Source of the DNA: Cordylochernes scorpioides
Taxonomy: Eukaryota > Arthropoda > Arachnida > Pseudoscorpiones > Chernetidae
DNA length: 64,000 nucleotides
Direction: 5' to 3'
Assembly: GCA_030710605.1 (NCBI GenBank)
Contig: CP092871.1
Span: 72,009,020-72,073,019, forward strand
Both the position numbers and the translations under genes were made by a program. Shown here piece by piece: positions 21,640-32,545 of the stretch (the first letter of the stretch is position 1; every line of letters begins with the position of its first letter). The notes under the pieces were generated by a model. That model did not search any database. It was not told where the DNA came from and was given only the letters and a program-made list of their open reading frames with translations.

Positions 21640-22340
21640 TCTTTTGGTTAGGCTTAACCCTTTTCCTCTTCGTCAGCTGATAAATTAGTCTTCAAATAAT
21701 TCACCTTAAACATTTTTTTTTATCGGGAAAAAGATAAAAATAATTTTAAAAAAAGATAGAAACCTCAATGTCTTTTGGTGCGGTTAGGCTTAGCTATTAT
21801 ATCTATCGTTTAGTAGTAATAAATGAGGTTCTTAGCGCTTTATGTAAATTAGGAGATATTATTAGTGAGGGCTCAGTATCTGATAATTAAAGTTTTGTTG
21901 AGGGAGAAGGGTGCATATTGTCGGGCAGACGATCGGGGGTGGAAGCGGCTTATCGTTTGGTGTAGAAATCTAAGCCTAATTGAATGAAGGTTTTATTATT
22001 TACAGCGGTGCTCACCAATTTTCCAAATGGCCGACCAAAGGTAATTAAAAATATCGTAAAAGAGGGGTAATAGCTATGGGAATTGATGTTTGGGAATAGA
22101 GGACAATGGAAGGCCTTTCCTTTAGCGATACAAAAATGGCGGACTTTTTGTGTTGGGGCGAAATGGAAAAAAAAAGAGAAGGAAACAGAGAAAAAGAACA
22201 ACACACATTGCGGATAATGGAAAAATAATCTGTGGTGAAAACAGTAAAATTCGATGAGAAAATGATTGTCGAAGTCGATAGCTTTTCTTGTGTGTTTTAC
22301 CGCAGAAGATTTTAACATTTTCACTGAAATATAACATGTT
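21640..22340. promoter_or_regulatory. Candidate conserved non-coding element (speculative)
   Basis: A repeat-free stretch with a CAGCTG E-box at about 21675, a TAATTA-type core and the block CTTTTGGTTAGGCTTA (21641-21656) recurring as CTTTTGGTGCGGTTAGGCTTA near 21773-21793. It is bounded by homopolymer tracts. Large introns of axon-guidance genes often hold enhancers; conservation cannot be judged from one genome. Confidence 0.2.
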
Positions 22341-22734
22341 ATCTTTTTTTGGGGGGTTAATTCACTCTATATTCTAAAAATAAATCAATGAGTGTGATGA
22401 AATATATATTATTGTTCTTTAATCACAAAAACGCCATCTGGGATATGATCGTATATTTTATACTTTTCTTTAAAAGCTATATATTATAGAAGTATTTCAG
22501 TGAGTAATAAAATAAATATTATGTTTTTTGACCATAAACGGTATCTGTGATAGAATTGTTTTATGTATTTCCTAGGTCCTCAGTGAAAGTAGACAATAAT
22601 TATATTTGACCATAAACATCTATAATATATTTTGAAGCTTATTTAATTCATCATTTGAACACAATTTATTAAAAATATATAAGAAATGACTGCTAGAAAA
22701 TAAATATTACAATAAATTAAATATAATGCATTAG

Positions 22735-22870
22735 CGGGCGCCATCTATACTTAGAAATATAAACTATTTAGCGCGGATGTTTTTCTTTCGAATATAACAA
22801 TTTAATCATTGCAATAAGGGCAGTATAAATTTATTTGATTTGAAAAAGTAGCATTCGCGTGCCGAATTGT
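22735..22870 (+). repeat. Family H fragment (arm only)
   Basis: Carries GGCGCCATCTAT, ATTGCAATAAGGGCAGTA and the AAGTAGCATTCGCGTG end found in the arms of family H. The central CTGATGAG segment is missing. Confidence 0.5.
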
Positions 22871-23335
22871 TTACATTCCTAAAAATATATTAAATGCAGC
22901 TAATGTAATAAGAGAGATAGAGAAAGGATTCACACATTTTGATTACATAGGTTAGTAACTCTGTGAAGCGATCCAAGCATATGCAAATATTGTGGAAATT
23001 TACGAGGACCGATCAAACAAACTTTTCTATTTATATAAAATTGCCGAGACATACGTAGTTGTAGAGAATTGATTTACATAGACCAGAAAATAGCTTGCTT
23101 TATCTTTTTTTTCTCAAAAACCAAATGTCATTTAAATCTAGTTTGGAAAACTTCAAAAATGTTACTTCCCAATATTTTAAAGGAAGACATAGATGACTTT
23201 TCTGAATTTGTTAAAACGATCCTGTATGAAAAATGAATCTAAATAGATAAAATGAAATTTAATAAAGTTTGTTGAAGTTATTTTTCAATAGTTTTACAAC
23301 TATAGTGTTTAATAATCACCACGTTTATATCAAGT

Positions 23336-23575
23336 AAGAAAAAAAGGCATCTCCGCCATCTATCGGAATGAATATCAACTAATTCTAGAATTGGCCAAAT
23401 ACCCTTTATTAATCAAGAAAAGCTAACCACGTATCAAGAAAGGGCATTTGGCCAATTCTGGAATAATTGATATCAACGATTAGTTGATATTTATTACGAC
23501 AGATGGCGCAAGCCATCAGCATCTTCTCGTTTCACGTTCAGTAGATGCCTTTTACTTAACTTATCCACCTGATCC
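23336..23575. repeat. Foldback element, GGCATCTCC family
   Basis: Left arm GGCATCTCC, CGCCATCTATCGGAATGAA, GGCCAAATACCC; right arm returns GGGCATTTGGCCAATTCTGG, ATGGCGCAAGCCATCAGC, AGATGCC. The left arm has lost the CTGAAAGTTGC block. The frames at 23484-23741 and 23561-23827 overlap its right edge and are not genes. Confidence 0.7.
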
Positions 23576-23989
23576 CAGTACAATTTCACTTTTGTACCAT
23601 TTTCGACATAGTTTATATGAAGGTTTTAAACGGAAGGTTCCTAGTCTTTTGAATAAGTTTGAGAAGAGGGTAAACCTGAAAGTTCTTCCAGTAAAAACAA
23701 CGTTATGTGGCGGTTTTTCGAATAATAATTTCACTCTATAAATTGGAGAAAAGATAAATATTTCCTTCATAACTATCCAAACTATAAAGAAAGTAAAAAG
23801 AGACTTCCACCCACATAGGAGCTTCAAGAAATCTTTGCCAAAAACTTCCCAACCAGAACTCCCTCACAAAACCACCATCAATAAGATATCGTTTCTCAGC
23901 AAAGTCTAAAATGATCACACCCATAAAATGATTTTTTTTTTGCTCGCGGGTTAAAAAAAAAACTTTTTTTTTTTTCAAAGTGACAAATT

Positions 23990-24320
23990 GTCGTTCGATA
24001 AAAAGAGGAGATGGAAAAAGGGGGAGTGATCCCTAAAGACGTTGTGGGCATTTATCTCTATGGGGGTAAAAACAGAAATTGAAACTCAAGCAATCAGAAG
24101 GCTGGGAACCACTGGGGACACATCCCCACGAACTATAAGTGCATCCATCTGCTGTCATAATCTTCTTATGGCTCTCTAATTGCCAGGCCACATATAAATA
24201 TTATCTTTGCTGGGAGAGCTCCCTCTGATAAAAGGGACTACACTCCAGTCCCATTCTCTCCGTTGACAGTTCCCGGTTATTTTCATAAGTCATTTCTATA
24301 CATTCTGACGTTGAGAGACG
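23990..24320. promoter_or_regulatory. Candidate enhancer-like stretch (speculative)
   Basis: Repeat-free, with balanced base composition and a density of transcription-factor-like words: CTAATTG (homeodomain type), CATATAAATATTATC, TGATAAAAG and TATCTTTG (GATA type), and CCCATTCTCTCC. No open frame. Suggested only because it stands out from the AT-rich intron and carries no repeat signature. Confidence 0.2.
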
Positions 24321-24689
24321 CAATAAACCAATATGATGTTTCACAACGAATTTGTTTCTCTGGTTAAAATGGCTTGAGGTATCTGGTCGAAGAATTGCAT
24401 CCTTTTATTCTCGTATGTAAATTCCATCCTTAGATCAATGACTATCTTGTAAGATAAAGAATTCTGTGCCAATGTATTTTGTACGTAGTAAAGGAGATAC
24501 GAAATTAATCCATTGACAGTGAAAACTGCATATTTTAAAATTCCAACGCCATCGATTCGCCAACGCCATCTTGATAGCTAGATAGATAATTCGCTATAGC
24601 TATCTGTACTACTAGTTTTAGAGTTCAGCAGAAAATTTGCGGATATGGTTGAAAATATGAAAAAAAAAAAGATGCTTAAAGACACGCAG

Positions 24690-24825
24690 TGTTTGTTATG
24701 CCTTTCCGCGCAAAGACTGTATGTAGTTGTGTGCTTCTCTGTTTACTTCTTGATGACCATTGTTTTCTCTCTTTGGACTCCGGACGAAATGTTTTAATAA
24801 AAGGCTACTGTCGTCGTTGTATATT
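24690..24825 (+). repeat. Non-LTR retrotransposon 3' tail (second type)
   Basis: Shares GTTTGTTATGCC, a T-rich middle and GGACGAAATGTTTTAATAAA with 54895-55030, and ends in a short GTCGTCGTTG tract. Another 5'-truncated LINE end; a Tc1-like MITE has landed directly behind it. Confidence 0.45.
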
Positions 24826-24830
24826 TAACT

Positions 24831-25034
24831 AAACTCATGGACAAAACTTAAGGAAGTTGTACCTTCAGAATGTATATCGGGATTCAGACAATAACTCTGA
24901 AAGATATTACAGTGACCTTTATTGAAGACACACGAGATCACCAAGTGTCAACAAATTTGCTTCCAACTCCTTTAAAAAAAATAGACGCCTGGCGAATAAT
25001 CAAAGACACTTCCTTAAATTATGTTTATGAGTGT
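24831..25034 (+). mobile_element. Tc1-like MITE
   Basis: Left end ACTCATGGACAAAACTTAAG, right end ACTTCCTTAAATTATGTTTA then TGAGTGTA. Same internal CGGGATTCAGACAATAACTC and CACGAGATCACCAAGTGT blocks as its relatives. The two ends have started to diverge, so it is older than the copy at 15491. Confidence 0.75.
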
Positions 25035-25439
25035 ATTTGATAAGCTTGTCATCCTTATAATAAATTTACAATCATAGCATTGGTAAACATATGACTTCCC
25101 AGGGATATTCTCTTAATATCTCAAATAGTGATGCTAGAAGTAGAGTAGGGCACATGAGGTAAACAAAAGGGAATACCAAATGGGTGAAAATGTACAGTTA
25201 AGAAAATCTTTTGATAATTTGAATGCCTTTTTTTGTAGAGAAAATAAATTACTGCATATTAACTAATTTAATTTTTTACTCAACTTTTCGGCCATTCCTG
25301 TACGACCTTAATAAAGACAATTGTAATTTGGGATCCTGGCCTCTAATAATGTACATAATTTCCTAAAATACATATTGGTGTTTCAGGAATGTATGTACAT
25401 AAATAGAAGGGGATATCAGATTCATCACTACAATTCCCT

Positions 25440-25880
25440 TTATAAAGGCCGAGAGGTTAGAATAGAAAATAGAACTTGATGCACGAAGCTATTCTCTCTA
25501 GAAATGTACAGAGAGTGTAGGATTCTGAGCCCAACTTAGGACAACAAAAGAGATAAAAAAGTTGAGTTGGTATAATATAAGTACGAATACATTTACGAAT
25601 ACAGTCAGAGTGAGGACATGCAGGGCCAATAATCAGAATAACGGCGAGAAGAAAACAGTGATACACCAATGTGAGTGGTGGTGGTGTATTGTCCATGGAG
25701 CAGATCAGATCGGTCCGTGCGCCCTGAATACTGGCCAACTGATGTGCCTTGTTTGTATGGATGTCCTCTTCTGTATTGATGTCTGCCATATAGAGGGCTG
25801 CAAGGATGGCCGGGTATATGTGGTCCGGAGTGAGTTGGGTGTTGTGACAGTTATTGTAGTTCCTGTAGGATCTAGTGTTG
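25440..25880. other. Stretch of mixed composition before the satellite
   Basis: Several frames are open on both strands (25457-25789 minus, 25562-25885 plus, 25705-25935 minus), with no recognisable domain; the plus-strand peptide has many Cys and Val residues but no pattern. I see no repeat or regulatory signature that can be supported. Confidence 0.25.
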
Positions 25881-25882
25881 AC

Positions 25883-27060
25883 TGAGACATGTTGGAGTAA
25901 GACCGAGGAGTACTCACAAATGAGAGTACATTCACTGAGACATGTTGGAGTAAGACCGAGGAGTACTCACAAATGAGAGTACATTCACTGAGACATGTTG
26001 GAGTAAGACCGAGGAGTACTCACAAATGAGAGTACATTCACTGAGACATGTTGGAGTAAGACCGAGGAGTACTCACAAATGAGAGTACATTCACTGAGAC
26101 ATGTTGGAGTAAGACCGAGGAGTACTCACAAATGAGAGTACATTCACTGAGCCATGTTGGAGTAAGACCGAGGAGTACTCACAAATGAGAGTACATTCAC
26201 TGAGCCATGTTGGAGTAAGACCGAGGAGTACTCACAAATGAGAGTACATTCACTGAGACATGTTGGAGTAAGACCGAGGAGTACTCACAAATGAGAGTAC
26301 ATTCACTGAGACATGTTGGAGTAAGACCGAGGAGTACTCACAAATGAGAGTACATTCACTGAGACATGTTGGAGTAAGACCGAGGAGTACTCACAAATGA
26401 GAGTACATTCACTGAGACATGTTGGAGTAAGACCGAGGAGTACTCACAAATGAGAGTACATTCACTGAGACATGTTGGAGTAAGACCGAGGAGTACTCAC
26501 AAATGAGAGTACATTCACTGAGACATGTTGGAGTAAGACCGAGGAGTACTCACAAATGAGAGTACATTCACTGAGACATGTTGGAGTAAGACCGAGGAGT
26601 ACTCACAAATAAGAGTACATTCACTGAGACATGTTGGAGTAAGACCGAGGAGTACTCACAAATGAGAGTACATTCACTGAGACATGTTGGAGTAAGACCG
26701 AGGAGTACTCACAAATGAGAGTACATTCACTGAGACATGTTGGAGTAAGACCGAGGAGTACTCACAAATGAGAGTACATTCACTGAGACATGTTGGAGTA
26801 AGACCGAGGAGTACTCACAAATGAGAGTACATTCACTGAGACATGTTGGAGTAAGACCGAGGAGTACTCACAAATGAGAGTACATTCACTGAGACATGTT
26901 GGAGTAAGACCGAGGAGTACTCACAAATGAGAGTACATTCACTGAGACATGTTGGAGTAAGACCGAGGAGTACTCACAAATGAGAGTACATTCACTGAGC
27001 CATGTTGGAGTAAGACCGAGGAGTACTCACAAATGAGAGTACATTCACTGAGACATGTTG
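25883..27060. repeat. 53-bp satellite array, about 22 copies
   Basis: The unit starts TGAGACATGTTGGAGTAAGA and continues through CCGAGGAGTACTCAC, AAATGAGAGTACATTCAC. Starts at 25883, 25936 and 25989 fix the period at 53. Copies are almost identical; a GAGCCATG variant appears near 26150, 26205 and 26998, and one copy has AATAAGAG. The last, diverged unit runs into the Sema2a E5 donor. Each unit holds GTGAGTACTC on the minus strand, the same ten bases as the E5 donor. Confidence 0.97.
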
Positions 27061-27088
27061 AAGTAACACCGAGGGAGGGAGTACTCAC

Positions 27089-27197
27089 GGATCTCGTTGA
27101 AGTAGAAAGGGAACTCCCCAGGAATGGAACAGTTCAGCCGGGCCTTCAGGAACGACGCCCAGTTCTTGTTCAGGATGTTCTTGCCGCCAGTGTCTCT
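27089..27197 (-). CDS. Sema2a: Semaphorin-2A exon E5 (Sema domain)
   Basis: Thirty-six codons plus one base: RDTGGKNILNKNWASFLKAR, LNCSIPGEFPFYFNEI. The NW..F.KARLNCS block is among the best conserved of all semaphorins, and EFPFYFNEIQ continues into E6. Acceptor CTGTTCCAG, donor GTGAGT at 27088. Phase 0 in, phase 1 out. NCS is a sequon. The donor sits at the edge of the 53-bp satellite, whose units copy the donor decamer. Confidence 0.97.
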
Positions 27198-27762
27198 CTG
27201 GAACAGCACAGAAACCTTCGTCTAGCTGAACACGTCGAACATAGTGTGATTTCAACGGGATCTGTGATCCAAACTGTCATTTGCAACAGCCACCAGTATC
27301 TATGTTTGTAACGAACATTGTAGCAGTTGGCAATATTGATCAACTATCGGCAACGCCAAGTGGTGTTTGAAGGTAAAAAATAAATGTTTTCGGACCATAT
27401 AAGTCTCCATCTTAATATGGAGGACTTTCACCACTTGTCCTTGAAGTTAAGAACGGCTTCTAAAGAAGGACTATTAGGTCAATGGATGCGGAAGGAAACA
27501 ATTGCATCCCACGAAAATATTCAGTGAATAAACCAACTGGACCAAGGCCACTTCTTCCCACCAAATTCTGAAAATAGAGAAAGTTGGGTTTTAAATATTA
27601 AAATATCTCTAGCTTTTTCCCAATAAATATCGAAATATTTAGTTATACACAAATTATATATACTATATAAACCTTATTGATGAAATGCCTTAATTTGCAT
27701 TTCGCTCTAGCACTGTGCTCAGCAACTGTCGCGGTACGGTGGCATAACATAATTATATATCT

Positions 27763-27988
27763 ACACTCATGGAAAAAATTTAAGGAATTTTCATAATTTG
27801 ATGTCGCCGGTCGTCTGTTTTTCTTTCTTTTTTTTGAAGGAGACAGAGTCAATTTTATTCACACTTGGTTATCTCGTGTGTCTTCAAGTCTTCAATAAAG
27901 ATCACTATGTCTCAAATATCTTTCAGAGTTATTTTTTAAATCCCGATATACATGCTAAAAGGTACAACTTCCTTAAGTCCATGAGTGA
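27763..27988 (-). mobile_element. Tc1-like MITE
   Basis: Left end ACACTCATGGAAAAAATTTA, right end ACTTCCTTAAGTCCATGAGT. It is in inverted orientation relative to 24831: the CGGTCGTCTGTTTTT block lies left and the GGTACAACTTCC block right. The frame at 27798-27998 is a by-product. Confidence 0.7.
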
Positions 27989-28030
27989 ACGTTTTTGAGA
28001 AATAAAAGAGTGCTAAATACAATTAATATT

Positions 28031-28155
28031 GTAGCGGTCTGGTAGATTAAACTGACGAAACCGCTGGGAGGGTTCACCACTGATGAGCCAGCATTACAGT
28101 AAGGGCAGTAGAAAATTGTTCCATTTGAAAATAAACATACGGACTATAAATAACT
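28031..28155 (+). mobile_element. Family H element, partial, core present
   Basis: Reads TAGCGGTCTGGTAGATTAAA, then CTGACGAAACCGCTGGGAGG, then GTTCACCACTGATGAGCCAG, and a partial right arm ATTACAGTAAGGGCAGTAG. Here the base before GACGAAAC differs from the majority GGCGAAAC, which weakens the proposed helix II. Confidence 0.7.
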
Positions 28156-28599
28156 TATATCCCCAATAAATAAAGGCTCGTTTATGGTTTTCGTTTCGTT
28201 AGTGTAATTATAATAAAATACCGTTTCTGTTGCGCATTTCTAGATTTTAGTTCACATCTTTAAGTCTTTATGCTCTTCAACCATTTCTGATAAATGGAAA
28301 TTTATTTAGTATAAGAGAATATTTATATTTTTCATCTCAAATATTATCTTTTTTTCTCATTATTCGCACGCATTGACAAATAACAAGTTCTAAAAATATA
28401 CTGCGAAATAAAAGGTAATCAAAAGGAATATAAAAATGTTATCAAATAGAGATTTAACATGTCATATTTCTTTATAGAACAAGATATGTGAAGAAAGAAA
28501 AAATTGTCTTTCTACTCTGAAGAGAAATCAATTTATTCAAAAGGAGTTTTTAAAAAAAATCTGACGTAGACATTTAAAAAAAAAAGAGTAAAATAGTTA

Positions 28600-28830
28600 A
28601 TGGTCTTTAAGCCTATCTTTAATGGACGGCCAATTCACAGTCAAAGTTTTCCTTTTTTTTCACGATCTCTTTAAGCAAGGGTTTGGTATTCAGGGCCAAA
28701 TGTTTTCCTCCAAATGACAGCCAGTTTACTTGGGAGTATTTTGGTTAAATCTGTTTCTTTCTACGAACTCTCAGAGGAAAGAAGACTATGCGCCCCGTCA
28801 TTAGAATATTAACTTTGTTTAAACAACTTC
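28600..28830. promoter_or_regulatory. Candidate conserved non-coding element (speculative)
   Basis: Repeat-free stretch with a GGCCAATTC box (28626-28634), CAAAGTTTTCC and GGCCAAATG blocks and mixed composition in an otherwise AT-rich intron. No frame is open. It stands out only by composition; treat as a pointer for a conservation search. Confidence 0.15.
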
Positions 28831-29639
28831 TTTGAACTTCTAAGAGCATTTAAAACTTCATTTTTAAAATTGTTGCTAAATAAACACTTCCAGCCTGGAT
28901 ATTTTAAATAAGGAGAATTCTCAAATTTCACATTATATATAAGTTGTAACTTTAAAATGGATTTCATTTATATATTGTTGATATCGTGTTTATACGACTT
29001 TTGCTTAATGATTAAAAGTGTTCAAATACGATGTTTGCGCCTAGTTATGTAAATAACTTGCTAGGCTACATTGATTTATAATCATGCAGATTTTTCTTTC
29101 TTTCTTTTAATTATGTAAATATATATGTATATAAAATGAATGAAAGATTCAATAAAGTGTGTCAGCTAAACTCCGTGAGGCTGTGTGGTGATTCGCTTGT
29201 TGCTACATCGCAATTAGATAAGGATAATCTCTCAGTAGTCAATCCGCAGGTCGAGGTGAAAACTACAGTCCAAATTAAGCTCTGTGCCGAAAGATAGTCA
29301 ACATCTAAAACAAAGGTTAAGGAGCTACACGGAATTCCAAGCTACTACTGTGAGGATCCAAGCTCCAACATACGATATAAATTGATTTTGAAATATTATG
29401 GGCAATCTTAAGTTGTATGCTTACAATTGAATTAAGCAATACATTCTTGTTGCTAATATAGGCCGACTATAAAAAGTGTTCAAATGCAAAAAAAAAAAAA
29501 ACCCAAAAACATTGTTTTTTTTTTATCCTTTCTTTGACTTCACGACAAATCTATTTAAAACGAATCTATTTAAGAAATTAATAATATTTTAGTTAAATTA
29601 AATAATTTTTTGCGTATTATTTTAACTTATATACTCCTG

Positions 29640-29820
29640 GTCAGAAGTCCTCCTCTACGTAGCGGGCGGGAGAAGCAGCACAAGTAAGGGACTGCCCTGT
29701 AGTATGGTGTCGTGAGCCGCTACAGTAACCGTGAACAGGGAACTCTGAAAATGTGACTGACTAACAGGGTAATGGCACCCTCCCTTTCCATGGAGGGACA
29801 AGACACCATCACCAAATTAT
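29640..29820. repeat. Probable retroelement fragment, unassigned
   Basis: A GC-richer island between AT-rich stretches, with GTAGCGGGCGGGAGAAGC, GTAACCGTGAACAGGGAAC and CACCCTCCCTTTCCATGGAG. The style recalls 5' or internal parts of LINE elements, but no second copy in the window proves it and no protein is readable. Confidence 0.25.
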
Positions 29821-29899
29821 ATACTATAGCGTATGTTTGCTTTTGTTATGTATTCATATTTATTTTTAAAAAATCAAAAGATTATAAAACACAGTATAG

Positions 29900-29972
29900 T
29901 AAATCTTTAAATAAAAAGGTATATATTGGTTCAAAAATTTGATCAATATATGCCTTTTTATTTAAAGATTTA
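29900..29972. repeat. 29-bp inverted repeat hairpin
   Basis: AAATCTTTAAATAAAAAGG at 29901-29919 returns inverted as CCTTTTTATTTAAAGATTT; arms 29900-29928 and 29944-29972 have one mismatch and a 15-nt loop. Could be a small MITE or a transcript hairpin in the intron. Confidence 0.7.
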
Positions 29973-30762
29973 TTTATGGATTGCTCTATTTTCAAAAAGT
30001 ATTGTAAATATAGTTAAATTCAAAAAATAAAATATTTTATCTAAAAAAATACAGAAGAGATATGAGAGTTTAAAAATAACCACAAGCATTTCTTAAATAG
30101 GCATCTTATCATTTCAAAGCAATAGTAAGAAAATTGCTTTATAAAAGCGAGGTAAAAAAATCCATTTTTTAATTTTTGACTCTTAAAAAGATTTTTCCCC
30201 CTCTCAAATTATATTAGCTAATTAAAAATATTAATTAAGTTTAAATTTATTCCAAAATTATTAAAAGTAAGTCCAAAAAAAAGGGAAGTATATTTGCACG
30301 CAAAACCAACCTTTTAAAATATTTTTCTAGATTTCCATTTTATTTACTCAAATCGAATGCATAATGAGAAGTCTCTCATTAAATTTTTATAATTTATTCT
30401 CTGCGGAAGTTATATAATAAAAGCCATTTAACCTCGATTACATTAAAAATTGAATTCTACAAAATCCATTTTTAAAATGCGGTAAGTAAAAATGAGAAAT
30501 ATTTAACTTTTATCTGGAACTTTTCCCTCCATATTTCTAGCCCTAAATGCAATTTTTTTTTTGGGAAAGGAAAAAAAGAATTATCTATTTGCGTATACAT
30601 TGTATTTTCACTATTAATTAATTTATAGATTGCATTGTTTCTATTTACATTTATAAATATAAATACGTAGACAAAATGTAAAGATAGAATATTGTTCAAC
30701 AGGCCTACAGAGTTTTTTATTCTAAATTTGTGTTATGAAACCATATTTGCGGGGGAGAGAAG

Positions 30763-30984
30763 TCCGACCACACTCCTGGACCCTTGGAATATTTGACCAA
30801 ATTCTGGTCCAAGGTGACTAACGTGGCAACGGCACCCATTTTCCAATGAAGAGCAGAAATTTGACATAGACCCAGAACAGCAGCTTTACACACCCTAGAT
30901 AGAGGACATTGCTGCTTCTGTGATAGAGATGTATGGAGACATCAGAGGCTCTTCATTGGACACGACAACAACAACCATATTTGC
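30763..30984 (+). mobile_element. Non-LTR retroelement 3' end (family D)
   Basis: Contains the GTCCGACCACAC, GGCAACGGCACCC and CAATGAAGAGC blocks also seen at 3100-3215. A piece then reads DIDPEQQLYTP, stop, IEDIAASVIEMYGDI, and the element ends ACACGACAACAACAACC. The peptide recurs at 52551 and 58900, so the 3' end of an ORF is the best reading. Tail (CAA)n supports target-primed reverse transcription. Confidence 0.5.
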
Positions 30985-31089
30985 GGAAGAGCTTTGCTCG
31001 ATGCAATTCCTTGAAATTATATGTATATACCTCTGCAGACCTATAAGCTTATATCCATAGATTCCCTAAACATCCCTAAGCTGCCTTCC

Positions 31090-31290
31090 ATAGAAAATGC
31101 AGGGTATATAAGAAAACCAATCCAATAGTAGAGCGGTCTGAAGATTAATTTGGCGAAACCGCTGAGAAGGTTCACTACTGATGAGCAAAGTCTTCTCATT
31201 CAATAACTTATATCATTGCAGTAAGGTCTGTAGAGATAATATTTTATGATATTATTAAAAGTTAACACATTGCCAGTAAATTAAATTGTT
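31090..31290 (+). mobile_element. Family H element with compensatory hairpin change
   Basis: Core reads AGAGCGGTCTGAAGATTAAT, TTGGCGAAACCGCTGAGAAG, GTTCACTACTGATGAGCAAA, then GTCTTCTCATT. Where most copies pair GGGAGGG with CCCTCCC, this one pairs GAGAAG with CTTCTC. The right arm contains ATTGCAGTAAGGTCTGTAGA and ATTGCCAGTAAATT, linking it to the short variant at 13870 and 52272. Confidence 0.7.
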
Positions 31291-31410
31291 ACAGAAGAGT
31301 TTTATTCTAATAAAACATTTATTATAATTATATTAGTATTATTTTAAGAGCAATATATTAAAATAAAAGTGGGCGCGTCCACAATAAAGGTATAGCTAGA
31401 TATAAAAATT

Positions 31411-31563
31411 GGAAACTATTATAGGCGCGTATGATTCTTTAAAAAAATAAACAACTTCTACTGCCCTTACTGCAATGGAAAAATTAATGGGAGGGAGGAC
31501 CTGGCTCATCAGTGGTGAACCCTCCCAGCGGTTTCGCCAGTTTAATCTACCATACCGCTGTTA
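31411..31563 (-). mobile_element. Family H element, core intact
   Basis: Minus strand: AGCGGTATGGTAGATTAAAC, TGGCGAAACCGCTGGGAGGG, TTCACCACTGATGAGCC, then an arm with CATTGCAGTAAGGGCAGTAG. The triplet after AGCG is GTA instead of GTC. Companion part-copies with the same arms are at 59270-59545. Confidence 0.75.
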
Positions 31564-32003
31564 TTTTGTATTTTTCGATCTTCCTTTTATAGTGATACTG
31601 TTGCTAGACTCTTGGAATGAGTATTTTAGATGAACTATGGATATAAGTTTGGGGACAGCAGAATTACATACAATTATAAATATATAATATGCTTCGAGCA
31701 ATCGCTCTACCTCAAATATCAATTTGTGTCTTTTATTATAACAAATAATGTCTAATGATTCATAAGAGCTAGATATAATTTAGTATTTTCTGAGGAGTGA
31801 TAGTTAAAACTTTACAACTGAAAGCTCTGTTAGTGTAAAAATTATTATATTTTATTCATTAATAGTTATAAACATTTGACCATTTTTTGAAGACTCCACA
31901 GTGTCTTCTTTCAAATTATTGTGTTCCTTTTAGTTTTAGTTCGTAAAACATTGTAAACACTTGTATTTATTTTTATCATTGCATATTTAATAATATAGGA
32001 TTA

Positions 32004-32384
32004 ACTGACAAAATTTATATTATATGTGAAATATTTTAATGTGTATTATAATTAAGAGTTAAAAATAAACTACTTGAAAATAATAATTTTCAATATTTTA
32101 CCAAACGAGACTGCACTTAGACATCTTCCTAAAAATTCTATTATTATTATTTTTTACAAATAATAATATATTTCTCGTAACACACATATAACTGACAAAA
32201 TTTATATTATATGTGAAGTATTCTAATGTATATTTTAATCAAGAGAGTTAAAAATAAACTACTTAATAAATATTTTCAATATTTTACCAAACGACACTGC
32301 ACACTTAGCAATACATCTTCCTAAAAACTCTATTCTTTTTTTACAAATAATAATATATTTCTCGTAACACACACACATATATTA
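32004..32384. repeat. 187-bp tandem duplication
   Basis: The block from ACTGACAAAATTTATATTAT to CTCGTAACACACATA at 32004-32190 is repeated at 32191-32384 with about 10% differences and small indels. No coding content. Confidence 0.85.
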
Positions 32385-32545
32385 AAAATAAAGAAAGTAT
32401 ATCCTGACCAGGAGCACATATGCTTTTTAGATGGCAGAGCGCCATCTAGTGGAACAGAAATCAACTAAACGTTGATTTAACCTGTTCCCTGATATTTGGT
32501 CAACCCAATTTCTTGATAAATCAAGAAAAGCCATATATATGTTAT
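32385..32545 (+). repeat. CATATCCTGACC-family element, partial
   Basis: Starts TATTAAAAATAAAGAAAGTA then TATCCTGACCAGGAGCACAT; also contains GCGCCATCTAGTGG and TTTCTTGATAAATCAAGAAA. Relatives: 35655-35850 and, with both ends, 40997-41211. The right end is missing here. Confidence 0.55.

Larger units (their letters stand above)
18863..27088 (-). other. Sema2a intron between E5 and E6
   Basis: GT-AG intron of 8226 nt. Contents: half copy of the GGCATCTCC foldback (19650-19790); an unassigned stretch of more balanced composition at 20160-20540; AT-rich DNA to 21300; a candidate non-coding element at 21640-22340; a family H arm (22735-22870); a foldback (23336-23575); an enhancer-like stretch (23990-24320); a LINE tail (24690-24825); a Tc1-like MITE (24831-25034); and the 53-bp satellite (25883-27060) abutting the E5 donor. 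Confidence 0.65.

Noticed and set aside
25883-27060. CRISPR-like array of about 22 repeats
   Set aside because: Units are directly adjacent with no variable spacers; it is a eukaryotic satellite beside an exon.
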